From: an uncultured Bacilli bacterium
Lineage (GTDB): Bacteria > Bacillota_I > Bacilli_A > RF39 > UBA660
Direction of reading: 5' to 3'
NCBI GenBank assembly: GCA_934096815.1
Contig: CAKOMY010000002.1
Location: 1 to 64,000, forward strand
Length of the DNA: 64,000 nt
This document shows positions 32,840 through 41,388 of this stretch, piece after piece (position 1 is the stretch's first letter; each line of letters opens with the position of its first letter). Made by a program: the position numbers and the translations under genes. The notes under the pieces are model-generated. The model worked only from the letters and a program-made list of their open reading frames with translations, was not told the DNA's origin and made no database searches.

Positions 32840-34333
32840 ATGAATAAAGAAGAACAAATAAAAGTATATGTAATGATAGGAACAGTAGTGATGCTCTTAG
32901 TGATCTTTTCGGGAATAACATATGCTTTTTTTAGTGCCAGTAATAATAAAGGAAGTACATCGATAGTAGAGGTAAAAAGTGGTAAAATGACAATAAGTTA
33001 TGCAAATGGTAAAAGTAGATTGTTAGTATCAAAAGATATTCAACCAAGTGATAAGATAATAATAGATAAAACTTTTACATTAACAGGAACAAATACAACA
33101 AGTGGCTTAGCTATGCCATATAAGATAGGACTAAATTATGTATCTGAGTTTAGTGATGGACAAATACATTATTATATTAAAAGAACAAACGCCAATAGTA
33201 ATATAACAAGTAATTTAGTAGGAACAGCAAATCAAACAATACCAGGAAATACCACTGAAACAGGATATACTACTGGGACACTTAAAAAAGGTAATAGATA
33301 CTTAGAACTAGCAACAGGAGAATTTAAAGCAAACACAAGTAATCAAACAATAACATTTAATTTAAAAATCCAATTTCCTGTTACCGGAGTAAGTCAAGAT
33401 AGTGAAAAAGGAAAAACACTAACTGGTGAAATAGTTGTAAATTACGAAGAAACAGCAACTGATACCTTAATGGCTCTTTATGATAAAGAAACAAAGACAA
33501 ATGAAGTATCAACAAGTGGATTATTTATTGATGATACTAAAGATGTAAATTTAAGATATACCGGAGCAACACCAAATAACTATGTCGAGTTTAATAATGA
33601 GACATGGAGAATAATTGGAATATTTAATGTATTTAATAATGAAACTAAAAAAGTTGAAAAAATGATTAAAATAATAAGAAATGAATCTCTTGGATTATAT
33701 TCTTGGGATACGTCTAATTCTAAAGTGAACGATGGAAAAGGAATTAATGAATGGAGTCAAGCAAAATTAATGTATGAATTAAATACGGATTATATAGACA
33801 TTAGTAAAAGTGGAACAACTAAATGGTATAATGGTCCGGAAAATGCACAAAATGAAATTTATGAATATAGTAAAAACATAAATAGTGATTCGATGGATAA
33901 AATAGCAAATGTTAAATGGAATACTGGTGGAACAATATACGGAGTAAACGTAATTACTTCTTACAATCAAGAACGAGGAACAATTAATGTTGATAATCCG
34001 ACAGATGGAATTGTTAGAAATAGTTATTGGAATGGTAAAATTGGATTATTATATCCAAGTGATTATGGTTATGCATCCTCAAATGATATATGTAGAAGTC
34101 AGTTGAGTTCACCTGACTGTAAAAATAATAATTGGATTTTTATAGGTATGAGTCAATGGACAATAACTCCTTATAAAAATAGTAGTATGAGATCATTTAG
34201 TTCATTAGAACATGGTATTATAAATGATACCAATGTAAGCAATCCAAGTAATGTTCGTCCAACAATTTTTTTAAAAAATCATGTAAAAATAATAAGAGGA
34301 GAAGGAACAAATTCTAATCCATATCAAATATAG
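32840..34333 (+). CDS. Modular surface protein
   Basis: A 497-residue member of the family. ATG 32840 (MNKEEQIKVYV) is chosen over 32828 by alignment to its paralogues. Residues 8-33 are the signal/membrane segment (VMIGTVVMLLVIFSGITYAFF). The beta domain runs to ~205 (EIVVNYEE). A linker TDTLMALYDKETK and a SGLFIDDTKDVNLRY block are shared almost word for word with the 36384 protein. The C-terminal domain has NETWRIIGIFNV, EWSQAKLMYELN, ERGTINVDNPTDGI, GLLYPSDYGYAS, NWIF, WTITPY and VRPTIFLK. It is a mosaic sharing its promoter and C-terminal modules with 34443 and its middle with 36384. Confidence 0.8.
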   Translation: MNKEEQIKVYVMIGTVVMLLVIFSGITYAFFSASNNKGSTSIVEVKSGKMTISYANGKSRLLVSKDIQPSDKIIIDKTFTLTGTNTTSGLAMPYKIGLNYVSEFSDGQIHYYIKRTNANSNITSNLVGTANQTIPGNTTETGYTTGTLKKGNRYLELATGEFKANTSNQTITFNLKIQFPVTGVSQDSEKGKTLTGEIVVNYEETATDTLMALYDKETKTNEVSTSGLFIDDTKDVNLRYTGATPNNYVEFNNETWRIIGIFNVFNNETKKVEKMIKIIRNESLGLYSWDTSNSKVNDGKGINEWSQAKLMYELNTDYIDISKSGTTKWYNGPENAQNEIYEYSKNINSDSMDKIANVKWNTGGTIYGVNVITSYNQERGTINVDNPTDGIVRNSYWNGKIGLLYPSDYGYASSNDICRSQLSSPDCKNNNWIFIGMSQWTITPYKNSSMRSFSSLEHGIINDTNVSNPSNVRPTIFLKNHVKIIRGEGTNSNPYQI

Positions 34334-34390
34334 TATATATAATATAAATTACCATACATATTATAAATTACAAATAGAACAAAAATTCGC

Positions 34391-34418
34391 TTGACGGGGG
34401 GGCTTTTAAAGGTATAAT
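34391..34418 (+). promoter_or_regulatory. G7-tract promoter of the 34443 surface gene
   Basis: TTGACG (34391-34396), 16 bases, TATAAT (34413-34418), seven G at 34396-34402. Confidence 0.85.
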
Positions 34419-34442
34419 TTCACTAGGATAAGGTGATTTTAT

Positions 34443-36002
34443 ATGAATAATAAAGAAGAACAAATAAAAGTGTATGTAATGATAGGAACAATAATAATGC
34501 TCCTAGTGATATTTTCAGGAGTAACATATGCTTTTTTTAGTGCCAGTAATAATAAAGGAAGTACATCAATAGTAGAAGTAAAAAGTGGAAAAATGACAAT
34601 AAGTTATGCAGATGGTAAAAGTAGTTTATTAGTATCAAAAGATATTCAGCCAAGTAATAAGATAATAATAGATAAAACTTTCACGTTAACAGGAACAAAT
34701 ACAACTAGTGGACTTGCCATGCCATATAAAGTAGGACTAAATTATGTATCTGAGTTTAGTGATGGACAAATACATTATTATATTAAAAGAACGAATGCAA
34801 ATGCAAATATCACAAGCAATTTAATTGGAACTGCAAATCAAACTATACCAGGAAATATTTCTGAAACTGGTTATACTTTTGGAACACTTAAAAAAGGTAA
34901 TAGATACTTAGAACTAGCAACAGGAGAGTTTAAAGCAAGCACAAGTAATCAAACAATTACATTTAACCTAAAACTACAATTTCCTGATACAGGTATCAAT
35001 CAAGATAGTGAAAAAGGAAAAACACTAACTGGTGAAATCGTTGTAAATTATGAATCTGAAACTATTGCTAAAACAATTTCTAAATTAGATAAAGAAAGTA
35101 ATGGACTTGAAATAGATGATACTGTAGATAAAAATTTAAGATATGTAGGAGTAAATCCTAGAAACTATATAACATTTAACAACGAAACGTGGAGAATTGT
35201 TGGCGTATTTAATAACATTACAACTATAGATGATAATGGAAATGAAAAACAAGAATCATTAGTAAAAATAATACGAGATGAACGTATAGGAAGCTATTCA
35301 TGGGATAGTTCATCATCAGATATAAATGATGGTAGTGGAATCAATGAATGGAGTCAAGCAGACTTAATGTATGAACTTAACTGTGATGGAACGTCTTCAT
35401 CAAAATATTGTCGCGAAGATATAGCCGGTGGCTATTTATCAAACATTACAAATGGAACAACTAAATGGTATAATACTCAGAATAATATTCAAGGTGCAAC
35501 TTATTATTATAGTAAAAATGTCAAAAAGGAATATATAAATTATATTGCAACTGCTAGATGGAATTTAGGTGGGGCAACATACGGCTCGAGTTCATTAAAA
35601 TCATATAATGAGGAACGAGGAACTAACCATATAAGTAACCCATCAGATGGAATCTCAAGAACTAACTTTTGGAAAGGAAAAATTGCTTTATTGTATCCAA
35701 GTGATTATGGGTATGCTTCAACAGATTCATTATGTAGAAGTGATATGCGTTCACAAACTAGTAATATTTATAATTGTCAAAATAATAATTGGTTATTCAA
35801 TGGTACATATCAATGGACATTGTCTTCATTTTCTGATAGGGATAAAGCTATATTTAATTTCACTAATAAAGGGTGGGTAACTAATGTCGATGCATGTGCT
35901 AGTAGTAGCGTACGTCCAACTCTATACTTAAAATCTGATATTGTAATAGTTGGAGGAACTGGAGAAAAAGGAGATACATATATAATAGATGAAATTAAAT
36001 AA
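34443..36002 (+). CDS. Modular surface protein
   Basis: A 519-residue family member with the same N-terminal signal region and beta domain as the 32840 protein. A linker SETIAKTISKLDKESNGLEIDDT follows, then the C-terminal domain: NETWRIVGVFN, SYSWDSS, EWSQADLMYELN, an insertion with two cysteines (NCDGTSSSKYC), EERGTNHISNPSDGI, ALLYPSDYGYAS, NWLF, QWTLSSF and VRPTLYLKS. The terminal lectin-like segment has ordinary AT-rich DNA. The AAGGTG ribosome site matches the 19240 gene. It is probably secreted and retained at the surface by the N-terminal span. Confidence 0.8.
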   Translation: MNNKEEQIKVYVMIGTIIMLLVIFSGVTYAFFSASNNKGSTSIVEVKSGKMTISYADGKSSLLVSKDIQPSNKIIIDKTFTLTGTNTTSGLAMPYKVGLNYVSEFSDGQIHYYIKRTNANANITSNLIGTANQTIPGNISETGYTFGTLKKGNRYLELATGEFKASTSNQTITFNLKLQFPDTGINQDSEKGKTLTGEIVVNYESETIAKTISKLDKESNGLEIDDTVDKNLRYVGVNPRNYITFNNETWRIVGVFNNITTIDDNGNEKQESLVKIIRDERIGSYSWDSSSSDINDGSGINEWSQADLMYELNCDGTSSSKYCREDIAGGYLSNITNGTTKWYNTQNNIQGATYYYSKNVKKEYINYIATARWNLGGATYGSSSLKSYNEERGTNHISNPSDGISRTNFWKGKIALLYPSDYGYASTDSLCRSDMRSQTSNIYNCQNNNWLFNGTYQWTLSSFSDRDKAIFNFTNKGWVTNVDACASSSVRPTLYLKSDIVIVGGTGEKGDTYIIDEIK

Positions 36003-36325
36003 TTTTATCAAAACAAAAAAAGATGATAAATATAGAAAACTTCAATAATATATTTGATAAATTCCAAAAATATATTATAAATCATGGTTGGTGACATAAA
36101 AAAGGATTAAAATTCATAAAATTTTGTGCTGATTATTCTTGAATTTAATCGTATCATAAATATGTCGAAAGATAGTAATTTTGAAGGAAGAGAAACAGTT
36201 TAGCGACTAAGGAATCTCTTCTTTTATTTTATCTTAATATTCTTTAAATAATGTGCAATTCATTTTACACTATCTATGGCCCGTCAAGTGTAGTTAAAAA
36301 ATTTTTAAAGTGAACCTACGTTTGC
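36003..36325. other. Gap with an inverted promoter relic
   Basis: No gene is visible. Short open stretches (for example HKKGLKFIKFCADYS near 36095-36140) are interrupted by stops and may be coding remnants. At 36280-36288 the sequence CCCGTCAAG is the reverse complement of CTTGACGGG, the core of the G-tract promoter 37 bases downstream. It thus forms an inverted pair with it. Confidence 0.5.
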
Positions 36326-36353
36326 TTGACGGGGGGGTAAATGGCGATATAAT
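36326..36353 (+). promoter_or_regulatory. G7-tract promoter of the 36384 surface gene
   Basis: TTGACG (36326-36331), 16 bases, TATAAT (36348-36353), seven G at 36331-36337. The rest of the spacer (TAAATGGCGA) differs from the other three copies (CTTTTAAAGG), yet the G-run and total spacing are unchanged. Confidence 0.85.
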
Positions 36354-36383
36354 TTGACTATGATATAGGAAGGATAAAGAAGA

Positions 36384-37943
36384 ATGAATGAACAAAAAGT
36401 AAGAACAATTGTGGTTTTATCAATAATAATAATGATGATAGTGTTATTTATTGGAATAACTTATTCTTATTTTACTGCTTTAAATAATAAAGGAAGTACA
36501 TCATTAATATCAGCAACAAGTGGTAAAATGGTAATAAGTTATGCCGATGGATCTAGTAAATTATTATCAAGTGAAAATATACAGCCAAGTAATAAGATTT
36601 TAATAGATAAAACATTCACATTAACTGGAACAAATACAACTAGTGGCTTAGCCATGCCATATAAAGTAGGCCTAAATTATGTATCTGAGTTTAGTGATGG
36701 ACAAATACATTATTATATTAAAAGAATGAGTACAAATAGTAATATAACAAGCAAATTAGTAGGAACAGCAAATCAAACAATACCAGGAAATACAACTGAA
36801 ACAGGATATACTACAGGAACACTTAAAAAAGGTAATAGATACTTAGAACTAGCAACAGGAGAGTTTAAAGCAAATACATCAAATCAAACAATAACATTTA
36901 ATTTAAAAATCCAATTTCCGGATACCGGAGTAAGTCAAGATAGTGAAAAAGGAAAAACACTAACTGGTGAAATAGTTGTCAATTACGAAGAATCAGCAAC
37001 TGATACCTTAATGGCTCTTTATGATAAAGAAACAAAGACAAATGGAGTATCAACAAGTGGATTATTTATAGATGATACTAAAGATGTAAATTTAAGATAT
37101 GCAGGAGCAACACCAAATAACTATGTTTATTTTGGAAATGATAATGAATTATGGAGAATAGTTGGAATATTTAATGTAACAGATTCAGAAGGTAATACAA
37201 CAAGAAAACTAAAATTAGTAAGAGATTCAGCATTAGGTGGATACTCATGGGATGCAACTGGAAATAATAATCATGGATTTAATGATTGGACAGATGCAGA
37301 TTTAATGAAAGAATTAAATGGAGATTATTTAAATACAACCTTAACAGCCAATAAAACAAATTGGTACAATTCATATTGGGATTCTAGCACACAAAAACCA
37401 GTATTAAGACAAACAGGAACATTTAACTATACAACTGTCATAAAAGATAAATATCAAAACATGATAAGCAATAGTGTATGGAACATCGGTGGAAATAGTT
37501 ATACCGATTCTACACCATATTCTATAAACTTATTAACTCAGTATAATCGTGAGAGAGATAAAATAACCTATCAAAATAGTCGTCCTACCACTTGGATAGG
37601 TAAGGTTGGACTTATTTATGCAAGTGATTATGGTTATGCATCAACTTATGCAGAATGTCATAAAAACTTAAGAGTAGGAGTAACTTATGATAAATCTACT
37701 AATAAGTGGGATTATTCTGGACTATGTAAAATAGATAACTGGCTTGCCAAGAACTCATGGTACTGGACATTGTCGCCTTACTCTGGTGACTCGTATCACG
37801 TGTTCTATGTGCATGGGGACGGTGCTGTCAACATCCTCGACGCGTGTCTTTCCAACAACGTTTTTCCGACAGTTTTCTTGAAATCTGATGTCAAAATAAC
37901 AAGTGGAACAGGTGAAAAAGGAAGCCCATATATTTTAATTTAA
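36384..37943 (+). CDS. Modular surface protein with GC-rich C-terminal segment
   Basis: A 519-residue family member. Its N-terminus (MNEQKVRTIVVLSIIIMMIV, then GITYSYFTAL) differs from the others, but the beta domain is nearly identical to the 32840 protein. The linker TDTLMALYDKETK and SGLFIDDTKDVNLRY are also shared. The C-terminal domain has NELWRIVGIFNV, DWTDADLMKELN, GLIYASDYGYAS, DNWLAKNSWYWTLSPYSG and VFPTVFLKSDVKI. DNA for residues 462-499 is about 50% GC by my count, against roughly a quarter to a third around it. The ribosome site AGGAAGGA precedes ATG. Confidence 0.82.
   Translation: MNEQKVRTIVVLSIIIMMIVLFIGITYSYFTALNNKGSTSLISATSGKMVISYADGSSKLLSSENIQPSNKILIDKTFTLTGTNTTSGLAMPYKVGLNYVSEFSDGQIHYYIKRMSTNSNITSKLVGTANQTIPGNTTETGYTTGTLKKGNRYLELATGEFKANTSNQTITFNLKIQFPDTGVSQDSEKGKTLTGEIVVNYEESATDTLMALYDKETKTNGVSTSGLFIDDTKDVNLRYAGATPNNYVYFGNDNELWRIVGIFNVTDSEGNTTRKLKLVRDSALGGYSWDATGNNNHGFNDWTDADLMKELNGDYLNTTLTANKTNWYNSYWDSSTQKPVLRQTGTFNYTTVIKDKYQNMISNSVWNIGGNSYTDSTPYSINLLTQYNRERDKITYQNSRPTTWIGKVGLIYASDYGYASTYAECHKNLRVGVTYDKSTNKWDYSGLCKIDNWLAKNSWYWTLSPYSGDSYHVFYVHGDGAVNILDACLSNNVFPTVFLKSDVKITSGTGEKGSPYILI
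37764..37880 (+). other. Candidate DGR variable region in the 36384 gene
   Basis: This segment encodes W461 to L499. It uses codons rare elsewhere in the window (TCG, GTC, ATC, CTC, GCG, CCG) and is depleted in A, while the frame stays open. Replacement of template adenines by any base is how diversity-generating retroelements change lectin-fold variable regions, and it would produce this pattern. Boundaries are sharp: AT-rich coding resumes at residue 500. Confidence 0.55.
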
Positions 37944-37946
37944 TAA

Positions 37947-37979
37947 AAAGGATATTGGAAAATAATAACAATATCCTTT
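37947..37979. terminator. Bidirectional terminator after the surface cluster
   Basis: AAAGGATATTG (37947-37957) pairs perfectly with CAATATCCTTT (37969-37979), between convergent genes. Confidence 0.85.
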
Positions 37980-38541
37980 ATTTCTTTTTTAGTTTAAACC
38001 TATCTAATAATGTTTTTTTCTTTGTGATAATTTCATTTATTCTTAAGTTTATTAAATCTTCATCAGTTCCAAATACTTTAGCACAAAATTCTGGATTATG
38101 AAAATGATTTTCTAATTTAAGTAATTCATCTTTTGGAACTAATAAATTTCTTGCCATATATTCCGCAAGTTCATTTCTTTGCATTTTTTCTATTGAACCA
38201 TAACCTGTATGATAATTTATATTTTTAGAATTTAAATGAAACATATAATAAGAAAGTAAATATAAAATTAGATATCTTTTATCTTTTGGTTTAAGATTTG
38301 ATCTAATAACTATACTTTTATCTTTATTATTAACTCTTATGATTCCATCAATAAATGTTGGTAAGTTTTCATTTTCATAAACATTAAAATTAAATAGATC
38401 AGCAAGTTTTAATACTACAATTCTTTGAATATTAATATCATAATATCTGTTTTTATATTCATAATTTTTATATACCTTAAATTCTTTTTTTATTTTATTA
38501 ATTGTTTCATCTAATTCTTGTTTTGTTAATTCATCAATCAT
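37978..38541 (-). CDS. ImmA/IrrE-like protein with degenerate metal site (copy 1)
   Basis: A 187-residue protein with the ImmA/IrrE layout: KLADLFNFNVYENE, DGIIRVNNKDKSIVIRSN, then the helix that should carry HExxH, then ELAEYMARNLLVPKDEL. The helix reads YLLSYYMFHLN, so the first His and Glu are missing and zinc peptidase activity is unlikely. Regular members cleave repressors. This one may be a regulator or a domesticated remnant from a mobile element. A diverged second copy lies upstream at 38943. Confidence 0.7.
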   Translation of the reverse strand: MIDELTKQELDETINKIKKEFKVYKNYEYKNRYYDINIQRIVVLKLADLFNFNVYENENLPTFIDGIIRVNNKDKSIVIRSNLKPKDKRYLILYLLSYYMFHLNSKNINYHTGYGSIEKMQRNELAEYMARNLLVPKDELLKLENHFHNPEFCAKVFGTDEDLINLRINEIITKKKTLLDRFKLKKK

Positions 38542-38559
38542 ATAATTAATCCTTTCTAA

Positions 38560-38808
38560 TTGGTTTATTGGATATTTCCAACTTATATGTATTTGTATTT
38601 GTTATTATATCATAAACTTTAGAAGAAACAAGTTCATATTTTCTTGTTAAAAAAGTATCAGATATTTTAGAACTAATTAATATATCACTTTTAATATTCC
38701 TTAAGTAATGTTGTCCTCTTTTATCAAAAACAAGTACTTTAACATATATGGTATCACAATTTTTTCGGTCTTCTTTAGTTAATCAAATTAAAATATGAAT
38801 AAGCATTA
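38560..38808 (-). pseudogene. Duplicated fragment of the tmcAL 3' end
   Basis: This stretch matches about 39526-39776 (the 3' end of tmcAL) along its length, for example AAGTATCAG-TATTTTAGAACT and CAAGTACTTTAAC. It contains frame-breaking changes: the residue run HILIGLTKED of tmcAL becomes HILI-stop-LTKED. It sits behind copy 1 of the ImmA-like gene exactly as the real tmcAL sits behind copy 2. One segment, ImmA-like gene plus tmcAL 3' end, was therefore duplicated in tandem. Confidence 0.85.
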
Positions 38809-38942
38809 ATGTAGAAGAAATTGTAAAAAATAACTAAAAAACAAATATTTTTTACTTTACCTGTAATTTATATAATTTTATATGTCATATATATCAATAC
38901 AACTTTTAATTAAGATTATTTTATCAATTAAATTATAACAAT
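38809..38942. other. AT-rich spacer
   Basis: No gene, terminator or promoter that I can support; poly-A/T stretches only. Confidence 0.5.
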
Positions 38943-39506
38943 TTAGTTCTTTATTTTATTTATTAAATTTTTAACAGTATTGTCATTTTTAAGATAATAT
39001 AACTGTTCACACATAATTTTTAAATTTACACTAAATATTTTAGTACATAAAGTTGGATACAAGTAATAATTTTTAATTTTATTTAATTCTTCTTTTGGAA
39101 CTAAAATATTTCTAGCTATATATTCAGCATTCTTATCTCTGTATTTAAAATCTTCTTCAGTATCAAATGATTGCAAAAAAATATAATCTTCATTTGCATG
39201 TAATAAATAATACGATAATAAATACATAATAATATATCTTTTATTACTTAGACTTCTGTGTTTATTAACAATTATTTTTTTATATTCATTATTAGTATAT
39301 AAAATACCATCATTTAAATCAGGAAGAATATCACTTTCTTCAATTTCTACATCAAATAAATTTGCAAGTTTAACTGTGTTTACTTTTTTTATTTCAATCT
39401 TATTGTGATTAATGTAATATTGATTTGTATCAAATGCAATATCAAGATTTGTTTTAATTTCATTAATTTTATAATCTAAAATATCTTTATTCACATTTTC
39501 ATTCAT
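38943..39506 (-). CDS. ImmA/IrrE-like protein with degenerate metal site (copy 2)
   Basis: A 187-residue paralogue of the 37978 protein with the same layout: VKLANLFDVEIEESD, DGILYTNNEYKKIIVNK, YLLSYYLLHANED in place of HExxH, and NAEYIARNILVPKEEL. Copies 1 and 2 share the same missing His/Glu, so loss of the metal site predates or was tolerated through duplication. It lies 5 bases from tmcAL and is probably cotranscribed with it; a GGAGAAA ribosome site lies in the tmcAL end. Confidence 0.7.
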   Translation of the reverse strand: MNENVNKDILDYKINEIKTNLDIAFDTNQYYINHNKIEIKKVNTVKLANLFDVEIEESDILPDLNDGILYTNNEYKKIIVNKHRSLSNKRYIIMYLLSYYLLHANEDYIFLQSFDTEEDFKYRDKNAEYIARNILVPKEELNKIKNYYLYPTLCTKIFSVNLKIMCEQLYYLKNDNTVKNLINKIKN

Positions 39507-39511
39507 TAAAT

Positions 39512-40618
39512 TTATTTCTCCTTTCTTATCGGTTTATTCGACAATTCAAATTTATATGAATCTGTGTTGCATATTATATCATATATTTTTGAAGAAACAA
39601 GTTCATATTTTCTAGTTAAAAAAGTATCAGGTATTTTAGAACTTAATAATATATCACTTTTAATATTCTTTAAGTAACGTTGTCCTATATTGTCAAAACC
39701 AAGTACTTTAACGTATTCAATATCACATTTTTTTCTATCTTCTTTAGTTAGTCCAATTAAAATATGAATAAGCATTCTTCTAATTCGGTTATATGTATAT
39801 CTTTTAGATTTAACTTTATTTATTAATTCATCTATTGTTTTACAATTATTTATTTCTTTAATTAATTTATATTCGATACCTTCATCAACAGTTAAATATT
39901 TACTTAAATCTTTATCAGTAATAATTTTATATTTAATTAACTTAAATAATAACTCTTCATTAATCTTATTAAAAATAGGATCATAATTAATATATTTTTT
40001 TACATCAATATTATTTTTAATTTTTTCTCTTATGTTACTTGCACTTACTATATTACTTTCGCTTACAGTATCTAAATAATTACTTGTTCTTTTAATAGTG
40101 ATAGGCTTAATATCATAATTATTCTTTATAATAGCTTTAATATAACTAACGCCTAATAAATCATTAGGACTATTTAAATTAACACCAATACCTTTATTTA
40201 AGGCAGTAGGGTAGTTTATTCCTTTTTTTATTTCTTCTTTAACTTTTAAAGAAAAATCATCTTCTAATTGTTTTTTAGCAATTAATGTAAGTTTATCTAT
40301 ATCATTTGATTCACTACCAAAAATTATTTTATCTACTTTCATATAATTTAATATTTTGACACTTGCATCAGCAAAAGTATCAGCTGAATTAGAAGCAAAA
40401 ACGAAAGGTAGTTCAACAACTATATTGATACCGTTATTAAGTGCTAATTTAGTTTTATCTTCTTTAGAAAGAATACTAATATCGCCTCTTTCTCCAAAAT
40501 AACCATTAACACACAAAATAATTATTGAATCAGGACACATTTCTTTAATTTTATTAATATGATAAACATGACCATTATGAAATGGATTATATTCACAAAT
40601 AATTCCGATAGTTTCCAT
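39512..40618 (-). CDS. tmcAL: tRNA(Met) cytidine acetate ligase
   Basis: A 368-residue protein of the TmcAL (YlbM) family, which uses ATP and acetate to make N4-acetylcytidine at the wobble base of elongator tRNA-Met. The N-terminal nucleotidyltransferase motif is CEYNPFHNGHVYHI. Further blocks are CVNGYFGERGDISIL, ELPFVFASNSADTFA and FGSESNDI. ATG 40618 is chosen over GTG 40624, with GAGGTG upstream. An extended -10 (TGCTATAAT on the minus strand, 40634-40642) lies before it. Confidence 0.92.
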   Translation of the reverse strand: METIGIICEYNPFHNGHVYHINKIKEMCPDSIIILCVNGYFGERGDISILSKEDKTKLALNNGINIVVELPFVFASNSADTFADASVKILNYMKVDKIIFGSESNDIDKLTLIAKKQLEDDFSLKVKEEIKKGINYPTALNKGIGVNLNSPNDLLGVSYIKAIIKNNYDIKPITIKRTSNYLDTVSESNIVSASNIREKIKNNIDVKKYINYDPIFNKINEELLFKLIKYKIITDKDLSKYLTVDEGIEYKLIKEINNCKTIDELINKVKSKRYTYNRIRRMLIHILIGLTKEDRKKCDIEYVKVLGFDNIGQRYLKNIKSDILLSSKIPDTFLTRKYELVSSKIYDIICNTDSYKFELSNKPIRKEK

Positions 40619-40633
40619 AAACACCTCAAAGTT

Positions 40634-40642
40634 ATTATAGCA
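40634..40642 (-). promoter_or_regulatory. Extended -10 of tmcAL
   Basis: Minus-strand TGCTATAAT; no good -35 was found at 17 bases, as can happen with extended -10 promoters. Confidence 0.5.
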
Positions 40643-40682
40643 AAATATATGATTTTATGATAACATTTTTATAGTGATTAAT

Positions 40683-41111
40683 ATGGAAAGACTAAATATA
40701 TATTTTATGCATTCGAATAAATTTGATTATGAAAATTTAATATACAAAAAAGTATTAAGTAGTAGTGTTTGTTTAAGTCAAAATTTTATTTTACCTTATA
40801 GTGATAATAATAAAACTAAATATGCTAAGGATTTAATTAAAAATGCTGATTTAGTAATAGTTGATTTATATAAACCTTCCTTTGGATTATCTTTAGAACT
40901 TAGATGGTTATCTAAAATTAAAGATAAAAAAGTTTTATTTTTATCTCAAGATAATATGATTCCTAAAAAATATCGTAAATTAGTAACTGATTTAACTAAA
41001 TATGATGAAAATAATACTTATATTAAATTAATTGAAGATTTTATTAATAAAGAATTAGAGATTCGAAGTAAAGTTAAAGATAATGTTTATACAATTGGAG
41101 AAATAAATTAA
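40683..41111 (+). CDS. Nucleoside 2-deoxyribosyltransferase-like protein
   Basis: A 142-residue protein with the small Rossmann-like layout of this superfamily: LNIYFMHSNKFDYENLIYKKVL at the start, FILPYSDN, and NADLVIVDLYKPSFGLSLELRWL holding the expected catalytic/ribose region (the usual Glu is in LELRW). Members move deoxyribose between bases or bind nucleotides as signals. ATG 40683 is preferred over GTG 40674 by the homologous start. It is divergent from tmcAL. Confidence 0.65.
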   Translation: MERLNIYFMHSNKFDYENLIYKKVLSSSVCLSQNFILPYSDNNKTKYAKDLIKNADLVIVDLYKPSFGLSLELRWLSKIKDKKVLFLSQDNMIPKKYRKLVTDLTKYDENNTYIKLIEDFINKELEIRSKVKDNVYTIGEIN

Positions 41112-41388
41112 AATAGGAATTTAAGTAGTCAAAAAATGCAGAACAAATTACTCTAAATTTGCACAATATATGTTGATAAAATCATATGTTATTCCTATAG
41201 ACAGGTGAATTTGATGAGCTTAACAAAAAAGTTTATAAATAGATAAAGCGACAAAAGAAAATATATAGTTATAACAATGGAATATATTCAATTTATGAAA
41301 AATATCAACAAAAGAAATTTAAATCATACTTTTTTATTGTTTTATCGTTAATTTTATTATATACTTTAAGCGTAAGGATGTGATAGTT
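41112..41388 (+). other. Leader region of the dockerin gene with short broken ORF
   Basis: A stretch reading FDELNKKVYK, stop, IKRQKKIYSYNNGIYSIYEKYQQ, then a hydrophobic segment (FFIVLSLILLYTLSV) ends just before the dockerin gene. It looks like a decayed or misread single-span protein. AGGTGA occurs at its beginning. No terminator or strong promoter is evident. Confidence 0.35.

Noticed and set aside
36003..36325. Possible DGR template repeat between surface genes
   Set aside because: The gap is ordinary AT-rich sequence with no resemblance to the GC-rich islands at 20449 or 37764.
19188..36353. G7 runs as sequencing or assembly artefacts
   Set aside because: The same run occurs with identical spacing in four places with different flanks, so it is more likely real, though length calls in homopolymers deserve caution.
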